Assembly (NCBI RefSeq): GCF_001614315.2
Contig: NZ_LVEG02000018.1
Coordinates: 60,913 to 124,912 of the forward strand
Origin: Halofilum ochraceum
GTDB taxonomy: Bacteria; Pseudomonadota; Gammaproteobacteria; XJ16; Halofilaceae
Direction: 5' to 3'
DNA: 64,000 bases
Shown: positions 17,904 to 27,332 of the stretch, one piece after another
How positions within the stretch are numbered: position 1 is the first letter of the stretch
Layout: each line of letters starts with the position of its first letter
Made by a program: the position numbers and the translations under genes
Notes under the pieces: model-generated
The model's database searches: none
What the model was told of the DNA's origin: nothing
Seen by the model: the letters and a program-made list of their open reading frames with translations, nothing else

Positions 17904-18911
17904 ATGGCCACGCCCGCCCGCGCGCCCGAACTGTCCGAGGCCGAACGCACGCGGCTGCGTGAACTCGGCCTGGCGGTCATCCGCACCGAAGCCAACGCCG
18001 TGTCCGCTCTGGCCGACCGGATCGGCGACGACTTCACCCGTGCCTGTGAACTGATGCTGGCGTGCCAGGGGCGCATCGTGGTCTTCGGCATGGGCAAGTC
18101 GGGGCATATCGGGGGCAAGATCGCCGCCACGCTCGCGAGCACCGGTTCGCCGGCGTTCTTCGTGCACCCGGGCGAGGCCGGCCACGGCGATCTCGGCATG
18201 GTCATGCCCGACGATGTCGTGATCGCGCTGTCGAATTCCGGCGAGACCTCCGAGATCCGCACGCTGGTGCCCCTGCTCAAGCGCCAGGGCATCCCGCTGA
18301 TCGCCCTGACCGGGCGGCCGCGGTCCTCGCTCGCCGAAGCGGCCACCGTCCATATCGATGTCGGCGTGGCCGAGGAGGCCTGCCCGCTGGGCCTGGCGCC
18401 GACCGCGAGCACGACCGCGGCGCTCGCCATGGGCGACGCGCTCGCCATCGCCCTGCTGGAGAACCGGGGCTTCACCGCCGAGGATTTCGCGCGTTCGCAC
18501 CCCCAGGGCAGTCTGGGCCGACGCCTGCTGCTGCATGTCGGCGATATCATGGCCAGCGGCGAAGCGGTGCCGCGCATCCCGCTCGGCGCCCCCTTCCGTG
18601 AAGCCCTCGTGGAGATGAGCACGAAGGGGCTGGGGACGACGGCCATCGTCGATGGCGACGACCGCGTCGCCGGCATCTTCACCGACGGCGACCTGCGGCG
18701 TACGCTCGACCACCACAACGATCTGCAATCACTGGTGATCGACGAGGTCATGACGGCCTCCTGCGTCACGGTCGGGCCCGAGATGCTGGCGGCCGAGGCA
18801 CTGGCACTGATGGAGGAGCGGCGCATCAACGCGCTGCTGGTCGTCGACGCCGAGGGGCGTCTGACGGGCGCCCTCAATATGCACACGCTGTTGCGCGCGG
18901 GGGTCGTATGA
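17904..18911 (+). CDS. kdsD: D-arabinose 5-phosphate isomerase
   Basis: 335 residues. Converts ribulose 5-phosphate to arabinose 5-phosphate, the precursor of Kdo for LPS. SIS domain about 45-180 (GMGKSGHIGGKIAATLASTG, HPGEAGHGDLGM, SNSGETSEI) and two CBS domains about 210-330 (ending GRLTGALNMHTLLRAGVV). Starts the block that continues with kdsC. It is separated from yrbG by 318 bases holding a family A element and a heptamer array, so it may have its own promoter. Confidence 0.96.
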   Translation: MATPARAPELSEAERTRLRELGLAVIRTEANAVSALADRIGDDFTRACELMLACQGRIVVFGMGKSGHIGGKIAATLASTGSPAFFVHPGEAGHGDLGMVMPDDVVIALSNSGETSEIRTLVPLLKRQGIPLIALTGRPRSSLAEAATVHIDVGVAEEACPLGLAPTASTTAALAMGDALAIALLENRGFTAEDFARSHPQGSLGRRLLLHVGDIMASGEAVPRIPLGAPFREALVEMSTKGLGTTAIVDGDDRVAGIFTDGDLRRTLDHHNDLQSLVIDEVMTASCVTVGPEMLAAEALALMEERRINALLVVDAEGRLTGALNMHTLLRAGVV

Positions 18912-18951
18912 TCGCCCGGCGCGGTAGCGGAACCACGGGAGCACGGAGCGC

Positions 18952-19515
18952 ATGAGCGACGTATCGGGCCGGGTGCCGGCGGCAGTGATCGAACGGGCGC
19001 GGCGCGTGCGCCTCGCCGTATTCGACGTCGACGGCGTGCTGACCGACGGCCGCGTGGTCCTCGGCGACGACGGCTTCGAGTACAAGGCCTTCCATACCCA
19101 CGACGGTCTGGGCATGCGCCTGCTCCAGGACAGCGGCGTCGATCTCGCGATCATCACCGGTCGGACCTCGACCGTGGTCAGTCGCCGGGCGGAAGAACTG
19201 CGCATCCGCCACCTCATGCAGGGGCGCTCCGACAAGGCCGAAGCACTCGCCGAGCTGCTGGACCGGCTCGGCATCGAGGCGGAGGCCGCCGCTTACGTTG
19301 GCGACGACGTGGTCGACCTGCCCGCCATGCAGTTGGCCGGCCTCGGCATCGCCGTGGCCAGTGCCACACCGATGACCCGCGCCTACGCGGACTACGTCAC
19401 CGCCGCCCCCGGCGGCGCCGGTGCCGCCCGCGAAGTGGCCGAACTGATCATGGCCGCCCAGGGGACGCTGCAGGCGCGGCTGGCGCGGTACCTCGCGGCG
19501 GAAGCCGCCGAATGA
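18952..19515 (+). CDS. kdsC: 3-deoxy-D-manno-octulosonate 8-phosphate phosphatase
   Basis: 187 residues. HAD phosphatase without a cap (class C0) that releases Kdo from Kdo 8-phosphate. Catalytic D25/D27 in FDVDGVLTDG, motif II IITGRTS and motif IV YVGDDVVDLP. 40 bases after kdsD and before lptC, as in other gammaproteobacteria. Confidence 0.96.
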   Translation: MSDVSGRVPAAVIERARRVRLAVFDVDGVLTDGRVVLGDDGFEYKAFHTHDGLGMRLLQDSGVDLAIITGRTSTVVSRRAEELRIRHLMQGRSDKAEALAELLDRLGIEAEAAAYVGDDVVDLPAMQLAGLGIAVASATPMTRAYADYVTAAPGGAGAAREVAELIMAAQGTLQARLARYLAAEAAE

Positions 19516-19616
19516 GCGCCCCCGGCCCTGGCCATGACGGCAGCATGCGACGGACGGGTCCCCCCGATGTCGGGACCCGGACCTGCGCTCCGGCCGATTC
19601 CCCGACCGCTTAGCCC

Positions 19617-20192
19617 GTGCGCGCCCTCACCCGTATCATCGTCATCGTCCTCATACTCGCCGCCGGCAGCGGACTGTACTGGGTCGATACGCTGCGGCGA
19701 GCCGGGCCGGAGCCGGAAGCCGACGGCCCGGTGCCGCACGAGCCGGACGCCTACTTCGTCGATTTCACGCTGCGCCACTTCGAGAACGCCGGCGTACCGA
19801 CATACCGGCTCGCCGGTGACCGGATGACGCGCTTCGCCGACGACAGCAGCGCGCTCATCGAGCGCCCGGACCTCGATTACCGCCCCGTGGATGCCGCCCC
19901 CTGGCGGGCGACCGCGGCCCGGGCGAGGACCGATCCGGCCAGTGACCGCGTCGAACTGATCAACGATATCGTTCTCCGGCAGCTGCCGGAGAACGGCGCC
20001 CCCATGACCATCCGGACCAGCCGCCTGACCGTACTGACGGCGGCCGGTCGCGCCGAGACGGATCGCCCCATTACCGCGGAGGGCCGCGCCTGGCGGATCG
20101 ACGCGACCGGGATGACCGCCTGGTTCGACCGCGACGTGGTCGAACTCCATCATGAAGTCAATGGCCGCTATGAACCGCAGACAACCCGCTGA
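19617..20192 (+). CDS. lptC: LptC, LPS export bitopic membrane protein
   Basis: 191 residues with a GTG start. One N-terminal membrane span (about 3-20), then a periplasmic beta-jellyroll (DAYFVDFTLRHFENAG, YRLAGDRMTRFADD). Couples the LptB2FG inner-membrane extractor to the LptA bridge. The start is chosen because the hydrophobic span follows directly. The 3' end overlaps lptA. Confidence 0.9.
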   Translation: MRALTRIIVIVLILAAGSGLYWVDTLRRAGPEPEADGPVPHEPDAYFVDFTLRHFENAGVPTYRLAGDRMTRFADDSSALIERPDLDYRPVDAAPWRATAARARTDPASDRVELINDIVLRQLPENGAPMTIRTSRLTVLTAAGRAETDRPITAEGRAWRIDATGMTAWFDRDVVELHHEVNGRYEPQTTR

Positions 20193-20721
20193 AATCCTTT
20201 CGTTGCTGGCCCTCGCGGGCATGCTCGCGAGCGCCCCGGTCATGGCCCGCGAGGGCGACCGCAGGCAACCGGCGACGATCGAGGCCGACCGGGCGGAGAT
20301 CGACCGCGCCAGCGGCGAGTCGCTGTATTTCGGCAACGTCGTGTTCGAACAGGGCACGCTGCACCTCACGGGGGACCGCCTCTCCATCGCCACGAGCGAG
20401 GGCGTCGTCGACCGCGCCGAGGCGCAGGGCGAGCCCGCGCGCATCCGTCAGGAGACCGATGAAGGACAGATGGTCCGCGCCCGCGGGCGCACGATCGATT
20501 ACGACGCCGGCGAGGGCCTGATCGTCCTGACCGGCAATGCCGAACTCCAGCGCGACGGCGAACGCTTTGCCGCCGGCAAGATCCGCTACTGGCCCGACAG
20601 TGGCCGCGTCGAAGGCGGCCGCGGTGAGGACGGGGAGCGCGTGCAGATCCGGATCGAGCCCGACACCGGCAACGGGGGTGACGAGGGCACCGGCGATGCC
20701 GACGGAGAGGACGCACCGTGA
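20152..20721 (+). CDS. lptA: LptA, periplasmic LPS bridge protein
   Basis: Up to 189 residues. Starts at 20152 or 20170 both overlap the lptC 3' end, so translation is coupled. Signal peptide ([17 protein letters not shown]), then the OstA/LptA jellyroll: [52 protein letters not shown]. LptA units join LptC to LptD across the periplasm. A glycine/acidic tail ([16 protein letters not shown]) is extra. The stop overlaps the lptB start as GTGA. Confidence 0.92.
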   Translation: MKSMAAMNRRQPAEILSLLALAGMLASAPVMAREGDRRQPATIEADRAEIDRASGESLYFGNVVFEQGTLHLTGDRLSIATSEGVVDRAEAQGEPARIRQETDEGQMVRARGRTIDYDAGEGLIVLTGNAELQRDGERFAAGKIRYWPDSGRVEGGRGEDGERVQIRIEPDTGNGGDEGTGDADGEDAP

Positions 20722-21443
20722 GTGACCTGCTGGTCCGCGACCTCGCGAAACGCTACCGCCAGCGGGAGATCCTGACCGGCATCTCGCTGGAGGTGAGCAG
20801 CGGCGAGGTGGTCGGCCTGCTCGGGCCCAACGGCGCCGGCAAGACCACCTGCTTCTACATGATCGTCGGTCTGATCCGCGCCGACGGCGGGCGCATCGAA
20901 CTCGATGGGCGCGACCTCACGCCACTGCCGATGCACGCCCGCGCCCGACTCGGCGTCGGCTACCTGCCGCAGGAGGCATCGGTCTTCCGCAAAATGACCG
21001 TCGCCGACAACATCCGCGCCGTCCTCGAGACGCGCCGTGATCTGGATCGCGCAGGCCGCCGCAAATGGCTCGATGAACTGCTGGGCGAACTCCAGATCGG
21101 CCATATCCGGGACAGCATCGGCATCAGCCTCTCCGGTGGCGAGCGCCGGCGGGTGGAGATCGCCCGGGCGCTCGCCGTGGAGCCCCGCTTCATGCTGCTG
21201 GACGAGCCGTTTGCCGGCGTCGATCCGATCTCGGTCATCGAGATCCAGCGCATCGTCTCGCACCTCGCCGGGCGCGGCATCGGCGTGCTCATCACCGACC
21301 ACAATGTCCGCGAAACGCTTGGCATCTGCGAACGCGCCTATATTCTCTCTGATGGCGGCGTGATCGCGAGCGGCAATGCCGATGCGATTCTGGCCGACGA
21401 ACGCGTGCGCCGGGTCTACCTGGGCGAGAACTTCACGCTATAG
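20718..21443 (+). CDS. lptB: LptB, LPS export ATPase
   Basis: 241 residues. ABC ATPase powering LPS extraction. Walker [10 protein letters not shown], signature [15 protein letters not shown], Walker [14 protein letters not shown], and the LptB-specific C-terminal GENFTL. GTG start inside the lptA stop (4-base overlap). Confidence 0.97.
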   Translation: MSDLLVRDLAKRYRQREILTGISLEVSSGEVVGLLGPNGAGKTTCFYMIVGLIRADGGRIELDGRDLTPLPMHARARLGVGYLPQEASVFRKMTVADNIRAVLETRRDLDRAGRRKWLDELLGELQIGHIRDSIGISLSGGERRRVEIARALAVEPRFMLLDEPFAGVDPISVIEIQRIVSHLAGRGIGVLITDHNVRETLGICERAYILSDGGVIASGNADAILADERVRRVYLGENFTL

Positions 21444-21562
21444 CGCGTAACCCGTTGGGGGCCGGGCGCTTTTGCGGGAATCGGCGGCCCGGGATTCCTG
21501 CATGGCACGCGCTAAATGCAGTACCATGAACGCAACGCACGGGTGAGGCTACGCTTGGCACC

Positions 21563-23014
21563 ATGAAGCAGACTCTGCAGATCCGGCTCGGTCAGCAGTT
21601 GACCATGACGCCCCAGCTGCAACAGGCGATCCGCCTGCTGCAGCTGTCGTCGCTTGAGCTGCAGACCGAGATCCAGGCGACGCTCGAGTCCAACCCGATG
21701 CTCGAGACCGACGAGGAAGGCGCGGCCGAAGAGCACGAAGCCGATGACGACTTTGGCACGCTGACCGCCCAGGAACCGGGCAACGGCAGTGCCGACGATA
21801 CCCCGGTCGAGGGCAGTGGCAACGGCCTCGACGAGGACTTCTCCAGCGCGTGGAGCGCGGCCGGCCACGGTGTCGCGTCCGGGGAAGACGACCGCGATTT
21901 CTTCGAGACGCAGAGCGCCGGTGCCGATTCGCTGCGAGACCATCTGCTCGAGCAGCTCCATCTCAGCGCCCTCGCCGACCGCGATCAGGCGGTGGCGGCC
22001 GCGATCATCGAATCGGTCCGTGACGACGGCTACCTCGGCGACCCGCTGGAAGAGATCGTCGCCGGGCTCGCCCGCGAGGGCATCGAGATCGAGCCGGACG
22101 AGGCCGAGGTCGTGCTCCACCAGGTCCAGCACCTCGACCCGCCGGGGATCGCCGCACGCGACCCGCGCGAATGCATGCAGATCCAGCTCGCCCTGATCGA
22201 CGCGGACTGGTCCGGGCTGGACACCGCCCGGCGGATCGTGAACGAGCATCTTGAACTCCTCGCCGCCCACGACTTCAACGGCCTGCGCCGCGCCCTCAAG
22301 GTCTCCGAGGACGAACTCGCCGCCGCCGTGGCCATCATCCAGTCGCTGGACCCGCACCCCGGCTCACAGATCTCGAGCGCGACACCCCAGTACATCGTCC
22401 CCGACGTGTTCGTGCGCAAGGAGCGCGGCGTCTGGCGCGTGCGGCTGAATCCGGACATCGCGCCGCGCCTGCGCATCAACCCCACCTACTCCGGGATGGT
22501 CAAGCGCGCGGACCGCAGCGCCGACAACACCTTCATGCGGGATCACCTGCAGGAGGCGCGCTGGTTCATCAAGAGCGTGCAGAGCCGCAACGAGACGCTG
22601 CTGCGCGTCGGCACCGCGATCGTCGAGCGCCAGCGGGCCTTCCTCGAGTACGGTGAGGAGGCCATGAAACCGCTCGTGCTGCGCGACATCGCCGAACAGC
22701 TCGACATGCACGAGTCGACGATCTCGCGCGTGACCACCGAGAAATACATGCACACGCCGCGCGGCATCCTCGAGTTCAAGTATTTCTTCTCGAGCCATGT
22801 CAGTACCGCCGAGGGCGGCGAGTGTTCCGCCACGGCGATCCGTGCAATGCTGAAGAAACTCGTCGACGAGGAGGATGGGCGCAAGCCGCTGTCGGATCAC
22901 CGGCTGGCCAACATCCTCGTGGACCGTGGCATCAACGTTGCACGCCGTACGGTGGCGAAATATCGCGAATCGATGGCGATCCCGCCGTCGAATGAGCGCA
23001 AACGGCTGACGTAG
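21563..23014 (+). CDS. rpoN: RNA polymerase sigma-54 factor
   Basis: 483 residues. Region I (LGQQLTMTPQLQQAIRLLQ, about 9-27, Gln/Leu-rich) interacts with enhancer-binding ATPases. Then an acidic region II, the core-binding domain (LRDHLLEQL, YLGDPLEEIV), an HTH (MHESTISRVTTEKYM) and the RpoN box ARRTVAKYRE near the C terminus, which reads the -24 element. Located 119 bases after lptB as in the standard lptB-rpoN-hpf order. Confidence 0.97.
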   Translation: MKQTLQIRLGQQLTMTPQLQQAIRLLQLSSLELQTEIQATLESNPMLETDEEGAAEEHEADDDFGTLTAQEPGNGSADDTPVEGSGNGLDEDFSSAWSAAGHGVASGEDDRDFFETQSAGADSLRDHLLEQLHLSALADRDQAVAAAIIESVRDDGYLGDPLEEIVAGLAREGIEIEPDEAEVVLHQVQHLDPPGIAARDPRECMQIQLALIDADWSGLDTARRIVNEHLELLAAHDFNGLRRALKVSEDELAAAVAIIQSLDPHPGSQISSATPQYIVPDVFVRKERGVWRVRLNPDIAPRLRINPTYSGMVKRADRSADNTFMRDHLQEARWFIKSVQSRNETLLRVGTAIVERQRAFLEYGEEAMKPLVLRDIAEQLDMHESTISRVTTEKYMHTPRGILEFKYFFSSHVSTAEGGECSATAIRAMLKKLVDEEDGRKPLSDHRLANILVDRGINVARRTVAKYRESMAIPPSNERKRLT

Positions 23015-23140
23015 GGGGTCGATCCGGCGCACCATTGGGCGAACGCGCGGTCGGTGGCGGCCCGCTACCACCGGCCAGGCCGGGCTCCGGCGGTGAACGG
23101 ATGGGCGTACGCGCCAGCGCAACGCAGAGGAGTGAGGACT

Positions 23141-23452
23141 ATGAATCTATCGGTTACCGGTCATCATATGGACGTTACGGATGCACTCAGGAGCTACGTC
23201 AGTGAAAAGATGGAGAAACTCGAACGACATTTCGATCGGGTCACCGATATCCACGTTATCCTCAGTGTAGAGAAGCTTCGGCAACAGGCGGAGGCCACCA
23301 TCGACCTTGCCGGCGCGAAGGTGCATGCCGAGGCCGAGTCCAGTGACATGTACGCCGCCATCGACGGGCTGATCGACAAACTCGACCGGCAGGTGCTCAA
23401 GCACAAGGAGAAACTGCGCGACCATCACAAACGGGAGAAATTCGCGACTTGA
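23141..23452 (+). CDS. hpf: Ribosome hibernation-promoting factor, short form
   Basis: 103 residues from the ATG at 23141 with a purine-rich GAGGAGTGAGG upstream; the frame is open earlier but that part is not coding. Short HPF binds the 30S decoding region and supports 100S dimers in stationary phase. MNLSVTGHHMDVTDALRSYV and DRQVLKHKEKLRDHHKR are typical. Placed between rpoN and ptsN as in most Proteobacteria. Confidence 0.95.
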   Translation: MNLSVTGHHMDVTDALRSYVSEKMEKLERHFDRVTDIHVILSVEKLRQQAEATIDLAGAKVHAEAESSDMYAAIDGLIDKLDRQVLKHKEKLRDHHKREKFAT

Positions 23453-23465
23453 CGCGGAGGCATCC

Positions 23466-23951
23466 ATGACCGGGCCCGCTGAACTGCTGTCCCCCGAGCG
23501 CGTCCGCTGCGGCGAACCGCTCGCGAGCAAGAAACGCGCGATCGAGCGCGCCGCCGAACTGTTGTCCCCGGCGGTGCCCGGCATGACGCGCGTCGAGATC
23601 TTCGACGCGCTGGTGACGCGGGAACGTCTCGGCAGTACCGGCCTGGGGCACGGGATGGCCCTGCCCCACGGCCGGGTCGCCGGGGTGGAAGCCCCCGTCG
23701 CCGCCTGCCTTACGCTGGCGAGCCCGATCGATTACGACGCGCCCGATCGCCAGCGAGTCGACGTCCTGTTCGTGCTGCTGGTCCCGCGCGACTGCAGCGA
23801 CGAGCACCTGCGAATCCTCTCCGGCCTCGCCGAGATGTTCAACGACGAGGGGCTGCGCGACTCCCTGCGGTCACAGACCGACCCCGAGGCGCTGATCCAG
23901 TGCCTCTGCGACTGGTCGCCCACCGTCGGCGCCGCGCGCACGGCGGGTTGA
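23466..23951 (+). CDS. ptsN: PTS IIA-like nitrogen regulatory protein
   Basis: 161 residues. Final phosphate acceptor of the nitrogen PTS; active-site His68 in GMALPHGR. Regulates K+ transport and other targets by its phosphorylation state. 13 bases after hpf and 11 before hprK, so it is within one operon. Confidence 0.95.
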   Translation: MTGPAELLSPERVRCGEPLASKKRAIERAAELLSPAVPGMTRVEIFDALVTRERLGSTGLGHGMALPHGRVAGVEAPVAACLTLASPIDYDAPDRQRVDVLFVLLVPRDCSDEHLRILSGLAEMFNDEGLRDSLRSQTDPEALIQCLCDWSPTVGAARTAG

Positions 23952-23962
23952 CTCCGGCCCGC

Positions 23963-24916
23963 ATGGACCGGGGTCCGACACTGGCGAACTTCTGCGACCG
24001 GCTGACCGACGAGCTGGGCCTGCAGGCGGTGGTCCTCGATCGCGGCCAGGCCCCGGTCCTGCCCGCGGCCAACGCCGCCGCGGACCCACCCACGCTGGTC
24101 GGACACCTCAATCTGATCCAGGCGAACCGGATCCAGATCCTCGGCCAGACCGAGCTGGATTTCTGGAAGGCGCAGGACGAGGCCGGCCGCGCCGATCTAC
24201 TCGATCGCCTGTTCGGGGATCGGCTCTGTGGCGTCATCGTGACTGACGGCCTCTCACCGCCTGAGCCGCTCGTCGACCGGGCCCGCGCAGCCGGCATTCC
24301 ACTGCTGAGCGCGACCGCCGGCTCCGAGCTTGTCATCCGCACCCTGCGCCGCAGCTTCAGCCATGATCTCGTGGCAAGAACCGTGCAGCACGGTGTATTC
24401 ATGGACGTGCTTGGTGTCGGTGTACTGGTGTCGGGCGCGAGCGGTGCCGGCAAGAGCGAGATGGCGCTGGAGCTGGTGTCACGCGGCCACAGCCTCGTCG
24501 CCGACGATGCGCCGGAACTGTGGCGGCCACTGCCCGACGCGATCGAAGGGAGCGCCCCGGACATCCTTCAGGACTTCCTGGAGGTCGGCGGCCTCGGCGT
24601 ACTCAATATCCGCCGGATGTATGGCGACGCCGCGATCCGCCAGCGCAAGCGGCTGCAGCTCATCATCCATCTGGAGCCGCTTACGAGCGCGCTGCGCGAG
24701 CAGCTCGACCGCCTCAATGGCAATCTGTCCACGACAGAGATCCTCGGCGTGGAGATCGACACGATGACGCTCCCGGTGGCGCCGGGGCGCAACCTCGCGG
24801 TCCTGACCGAGGCCGCGGTCCGCAACTTCCTGCTGGCGCAGCGCGGCTACAACGCCACCACCGACCTGATGGCACGCCAGCAGCGGGCGATGGAAGGAGA
24901 CGGCGAATGCGACTGA
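23963..24916 (+). CDS. hprK: HPr kinase/phosphorylase
   Basis: 317 residues from the ATG at 23963. Phosphorylates and dephosphorylates HPr on Ser46. N-terminal substrate-like domain, then the kinase: Walker A GASGAGKSEMALEL, capping-loop region VADDAPELWR and a C-terminal signature TLPVAPGRNLAVLTEAAVRN. Present in many non-enteric Proteobacteria in this spot and absent from enterics. Its target Ser is present in the ptsH gene downstream. Overlaps rapZ by 10 bases. Confidence 0.95.
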   Translation: MDRGPTLANFCDRLTDELGLQAVVLDRGQAPVLPAANAAADPPTLVGHLNLIQANRIQILGQTELDFWKAQDEAGRADLLDRLFGDRLCGVIVTDGLSPPEPLVDRARAAGIPLLSATAGSELVIRTLRRSFSHDLVARTVQHGVFMDVLGVGVLVSGASGAGKSEMALELVSRGHSLVADDAPELWRPLPDAIEGSAPDILQDFLEVGGLGVLNIRRMYGDAAIRQRKRLQLIIHLEPLTSALREQLDRLNGNLSTTEILGVEIDTMTLPVAPGRNLAVLTEAAVRNFLLAQRGYNATTDLMARQQRAMEGDGECD

Positions 24917-25791
24917 TCGTGGTCAGCGGGCTGTCCGGTTCCGGCAAGAGCGTGGCGCTGAACACGCTCGAGGACGAGGGCTTCTACTGCATCGACAATC
25001 TGCCGACCGGCCTGATCAGCCCGCTGGTGGAGCAGCTGCTCACGGGCAACATGGCCATCCACGAACGCGTCGCGGTCGGGATCGACGCCCGCAGCGATGC
25101 CACCGACCTGCGCGCGTTCCCGGAACTGCTCGACCGGCTGCGCGACCGCGACGGTCTGAGCGTGGAGGTGGTGTTCCTGCAGACCGCCTCCGAAACGCTG
25201 CTGCGCCGGTTCTCGGAGACGCGGCGCAAGCACCCGCTGTCACGCGACGGTATGCCGCTGGTCGAGGCGATCGACCGGGAACAGGAGCTCCTCTCGGGCA
25301 TCAGCGATCGGGCCGATCTGCTGATCGACACCACGCACCTCAACCTGCACGGCCTGCGCGCGCTGCTGCGCGAGCGGCTGCTGCCGGATGACCCCCACGG
25401 CCTGTCCCTGCTGCTGCAGTCGTTCGGCTTCAAGAACGGCGTTCCACTGGATTCGGATTTCGTGTTCGATGTGCGCTGCCTGCCCAACCCGCACTGGGAA
25501 CCCCGCCTGCGGGCCCTGACCGGCACGGACCAGGAGGTGGCGGCGTACCTCGAAGCCAGCGCCGATGTCGAACGCATGTTCGAATCGATCCGCGACTTCC
25601 TCGAGCGCTGGCTGCCGGCCTTCCAGGCCGAAAACCGCGCCTACATGACCGTCTCCCTCGGCTGTACCGGTGGCCAGCACCGTTCCGTCTATCTCGCGCA
25701 TCGGCTCGCGACGTACTTCCGGGATCGCATCGAGCAGGTCTCGGTGCGCCACCGCGAACTCCAGCTCAGCGACCGGATCAGCCGCCAGTGA
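24907..25791 (+). CDS. rapZ: RapZ, RNase adapter/nucleotide-binding protein
   Basis: 294 residues. Walker A GLSGSGKS (8-15); ENRAYMTVSLGCTGGQHRSVYL in the C-terminal RNA-binding half. In E. coli RapZ senses glucosamine-6-phosphate and guides RNase E to GlmZ; in other taxa the target may differ. The start lies inside the hprK 3' end (10-base overlap). Confidence 0.96.
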   Translation: MRLIVVSGLSGSGKSVALNTLEDEGFYCIDNLPTGLISPLVEQLLTGNMAIHERVAVGIDARSDATDLRAFPELLDRLRDRDGLSVEVVFLQTASETLLRRFSETRRKHPLSRDGMPLVEAIDREQELLSGISDRADLLIDTTHLNLHGLRALLRERLLPDDPHGLSLLLQSFGFKNGVPLDSDFVFDVRCLPNPHWEPRLRALTGTDQEVAAYLEASADVERMFESIRDFLERWLPAFQAENRAYMTVSLGCTGGQHRSVYLAHRLATYFRDRIEQVSVRHRELQLSDRISRQ

Positions 25792-25966
25792 CCGTGCACG
25801 CGCACCGGCTCGGGAACGCCACGGCCTTTGGCCTCGCCGCCGGACTCGGTTATGTTACGCATGTGTCCCGTCGGCCCACTGTCATGCACTCACACCGGGT
25901 GACCGAGAAACCCCCGCACGGCGGAATCCCGCCGGCGCCGTCCCAACGATGCCGCACCCGACACCC

Positions 25967-26374
25967 ATGAGTGTCGCGCTGGTCACCATCACCCACAACG
26001 GGATCGGCAAGGCCATCGTCGACGCCGCGGAATCGATCCTCGGCAGTCAGGCCATGGACGTGCACCACTGCTCCTTCAACGCCGGCGATGACGTCGAACG
26101 TTTCGAGGGCGAGGTAATGGATACGGTCGGCAAGGCCGATGACGGCGACGGTGTCCTGGTCCTGACGGATCTGATCGGCGCAACACCCTGCAATGTCGCC
26201 CAACGGCTGGCGCCGAAGCACCACGTTCGCGTACTCTCCGGCATCAGCCTGCCGATGGTGTTGCGCGTGTTCACATACGCCCGCTGCGATCTGGCACAGT
26301 TGATCGAACGCGCCGGCGATGGCGCCCATGTCGGCGTGATCGAGTGCGGCCCACCGGATCAGGCACCGTTATGA
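25967..26374 (+). CDS. PTS mannose-type EIIA domain protein
   Basis: 135 residues from the ATG at 25967. EIIA-Man fold with active-site His10 (VTITHNGIG) and VLVLTDLIGATPCNVA (about 60-75). Stand-alone IIA proteins of this kind in the rpoN-pts cluster are regulatory output proteins and not sugar importers; no IIB/IIC/IID partner is near. Precedes ptsH by 93 bases. Confidence 0.9.
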   Translation: MSVALVTITHNGIGKAIVDAAESILGSQAMDVHHCSFNAGDDVERFEGEVMDTVGKADDGDGVLVLTDLIGATPCNVAQRLAPKHHVRVLSGISLPMVLRVFTYARCDLAQLIERAGDGAHVGVIECGPPDQAPL

Positions 26375-26467
26375 CGGTCGTGGTTCGACGGCCGCTGCAC
26401 ACGCTCAACCGGACGCCATCCGGAAACGAAACCACCCTGATGACAGCCGCAGCCGGGAGGCGGATCG

Positions 26468-26737
26468 ATGCAGACGGCTGAAGTCCGCATCATCAACAAA
26501 CTGGGACTCCACGCCCGTGCCGCGGCCAAGCTCGTCAGCCTCGCCTCGACGTTCGAGAGCGCGATCGATATCGAGAAGGAAGGCCGCCGGGTCAACGGCA
26601 AAAGCATCATGGGCGTCATGATGCTTGCCGCCAGCCAGGGCACCACGCTCACCCTGCACATCGAAGGCCCGGACGAAGAAGAAGCCCGGCGCCAGCTAGT
26701 GGACCTGGTCGAAGACTACTTCGGCGAAGGCGAATAA
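26468..26737 (+). CDS. ptsH: HPr (phosphocarrier protein, NPr-type)
   Basis: 89 residues. His15 in KLGLHARAA and Ser46 in NGKSIMGVMML, so both EI-dependent and HprK-dependent phosphorylation sites are kept. Carries phosphate between EI and the IIA proteins. ptsI usually follows here, but the next gene is mgtE after about 600 bases of repeats, so EI must be encoded elsewhere. Confidence 0.96.
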   Translation: MQTAEVRIINKLGLHARAAAKLVSLASTFESAIDIEKEGRRVNGKSIMGVMMLAASQGTTLTLHIEGPDEEEARRQLVDLVEDYFGEGE

Positions 26738-26765
26738 GCCCTCCGCCTGCTGCGTTTTCCGCCGC

Positions 26766-27017
26766 GTAGGCGCGTCTTCGGACGGCGCGACCGAGCGCCG
26801 TTCGAATGCGCGCAGCGCGCCCCGGAACCGGATTCCCGCCACCGACACAGCCGCCGCGGACGACCGGATCCATACGCGCACCGGCGCGCGGCGAACCGCG
26901 TCGGTCGCGCTCCAACGCCGCGCAAGCCCATCCGCAGTCGGTGCTCACGCGGCCGTGCGATAGATCCCGTGCCGTGCAATCGATGCGCGCGTTCGCCTTC
27001 GGCGAAAACGCGCCTAC
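26766..27017. mobile_element. 252-bp family A element (MITE-like), left copy
   Basis: Ends in GTAGGCGCGTCTTCG and CGAAAACGCGCCTAC, imperfect inverted termini; no open frame. A copy of the same length and near-identical sequence lies at 28714-28965 in the same orientation. The two flank mgtE as direct repeats. Confidence 0.8.
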
Positions 27018-27040
27018 GACGGATCATCCCACTCATCGGA

Positions 27041-27135
27041 ACGTAGGCCGGCTTTGTGCGCTCCGCGGCAATGGCTACCGGCCCGGGACACGTCACCGCG
27101 CAATGCCGGCATTCCCCGGCGGTGAATGCCGGTGC
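27041..27135. repeat. Family C palindromic repeat
   Basis: GTAGGCCGGCTTTG start and the family C core CACCGCGCAATGCCGGCATT followed by CCCCGGCGG. Other copies: 33255-33357, about 43995-44075, 45461-45597, 55519-55658 and about 62203-62282. Confidence 0.75.
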
Positions 27136-27187
27136 ACGACTGCAACGCGACGGGCGCCGGCAACGGCCGGCCCACACACCCACCGCA

Positions 27188-27255
27188 GCCCTTCGCCCTT
27201 CGCCCTTCGCCCTTCGCCCTTCGCCCTTCGCCCTTGGCCCTTGGCCCTTGGCCCT
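27188..27255 (+). repeat. Heptamer array before mgtE (6 GCCCTTC, 3 GCCCTTG, partial)
   Basis: Ends 77 bases before the mgtE ATG. A -10-like TACACT is at 27295-27300, matching the one downstream of the kdsD array. Confidence 0.9.
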
Positions 27256-27332
27256 ACCATCCTTCCGCGGTTACGCCCCACTTCCCCATTCCCGTACACT
27301 CGGCACGACCGCCCGTAACGCCGGAGCAGGAT

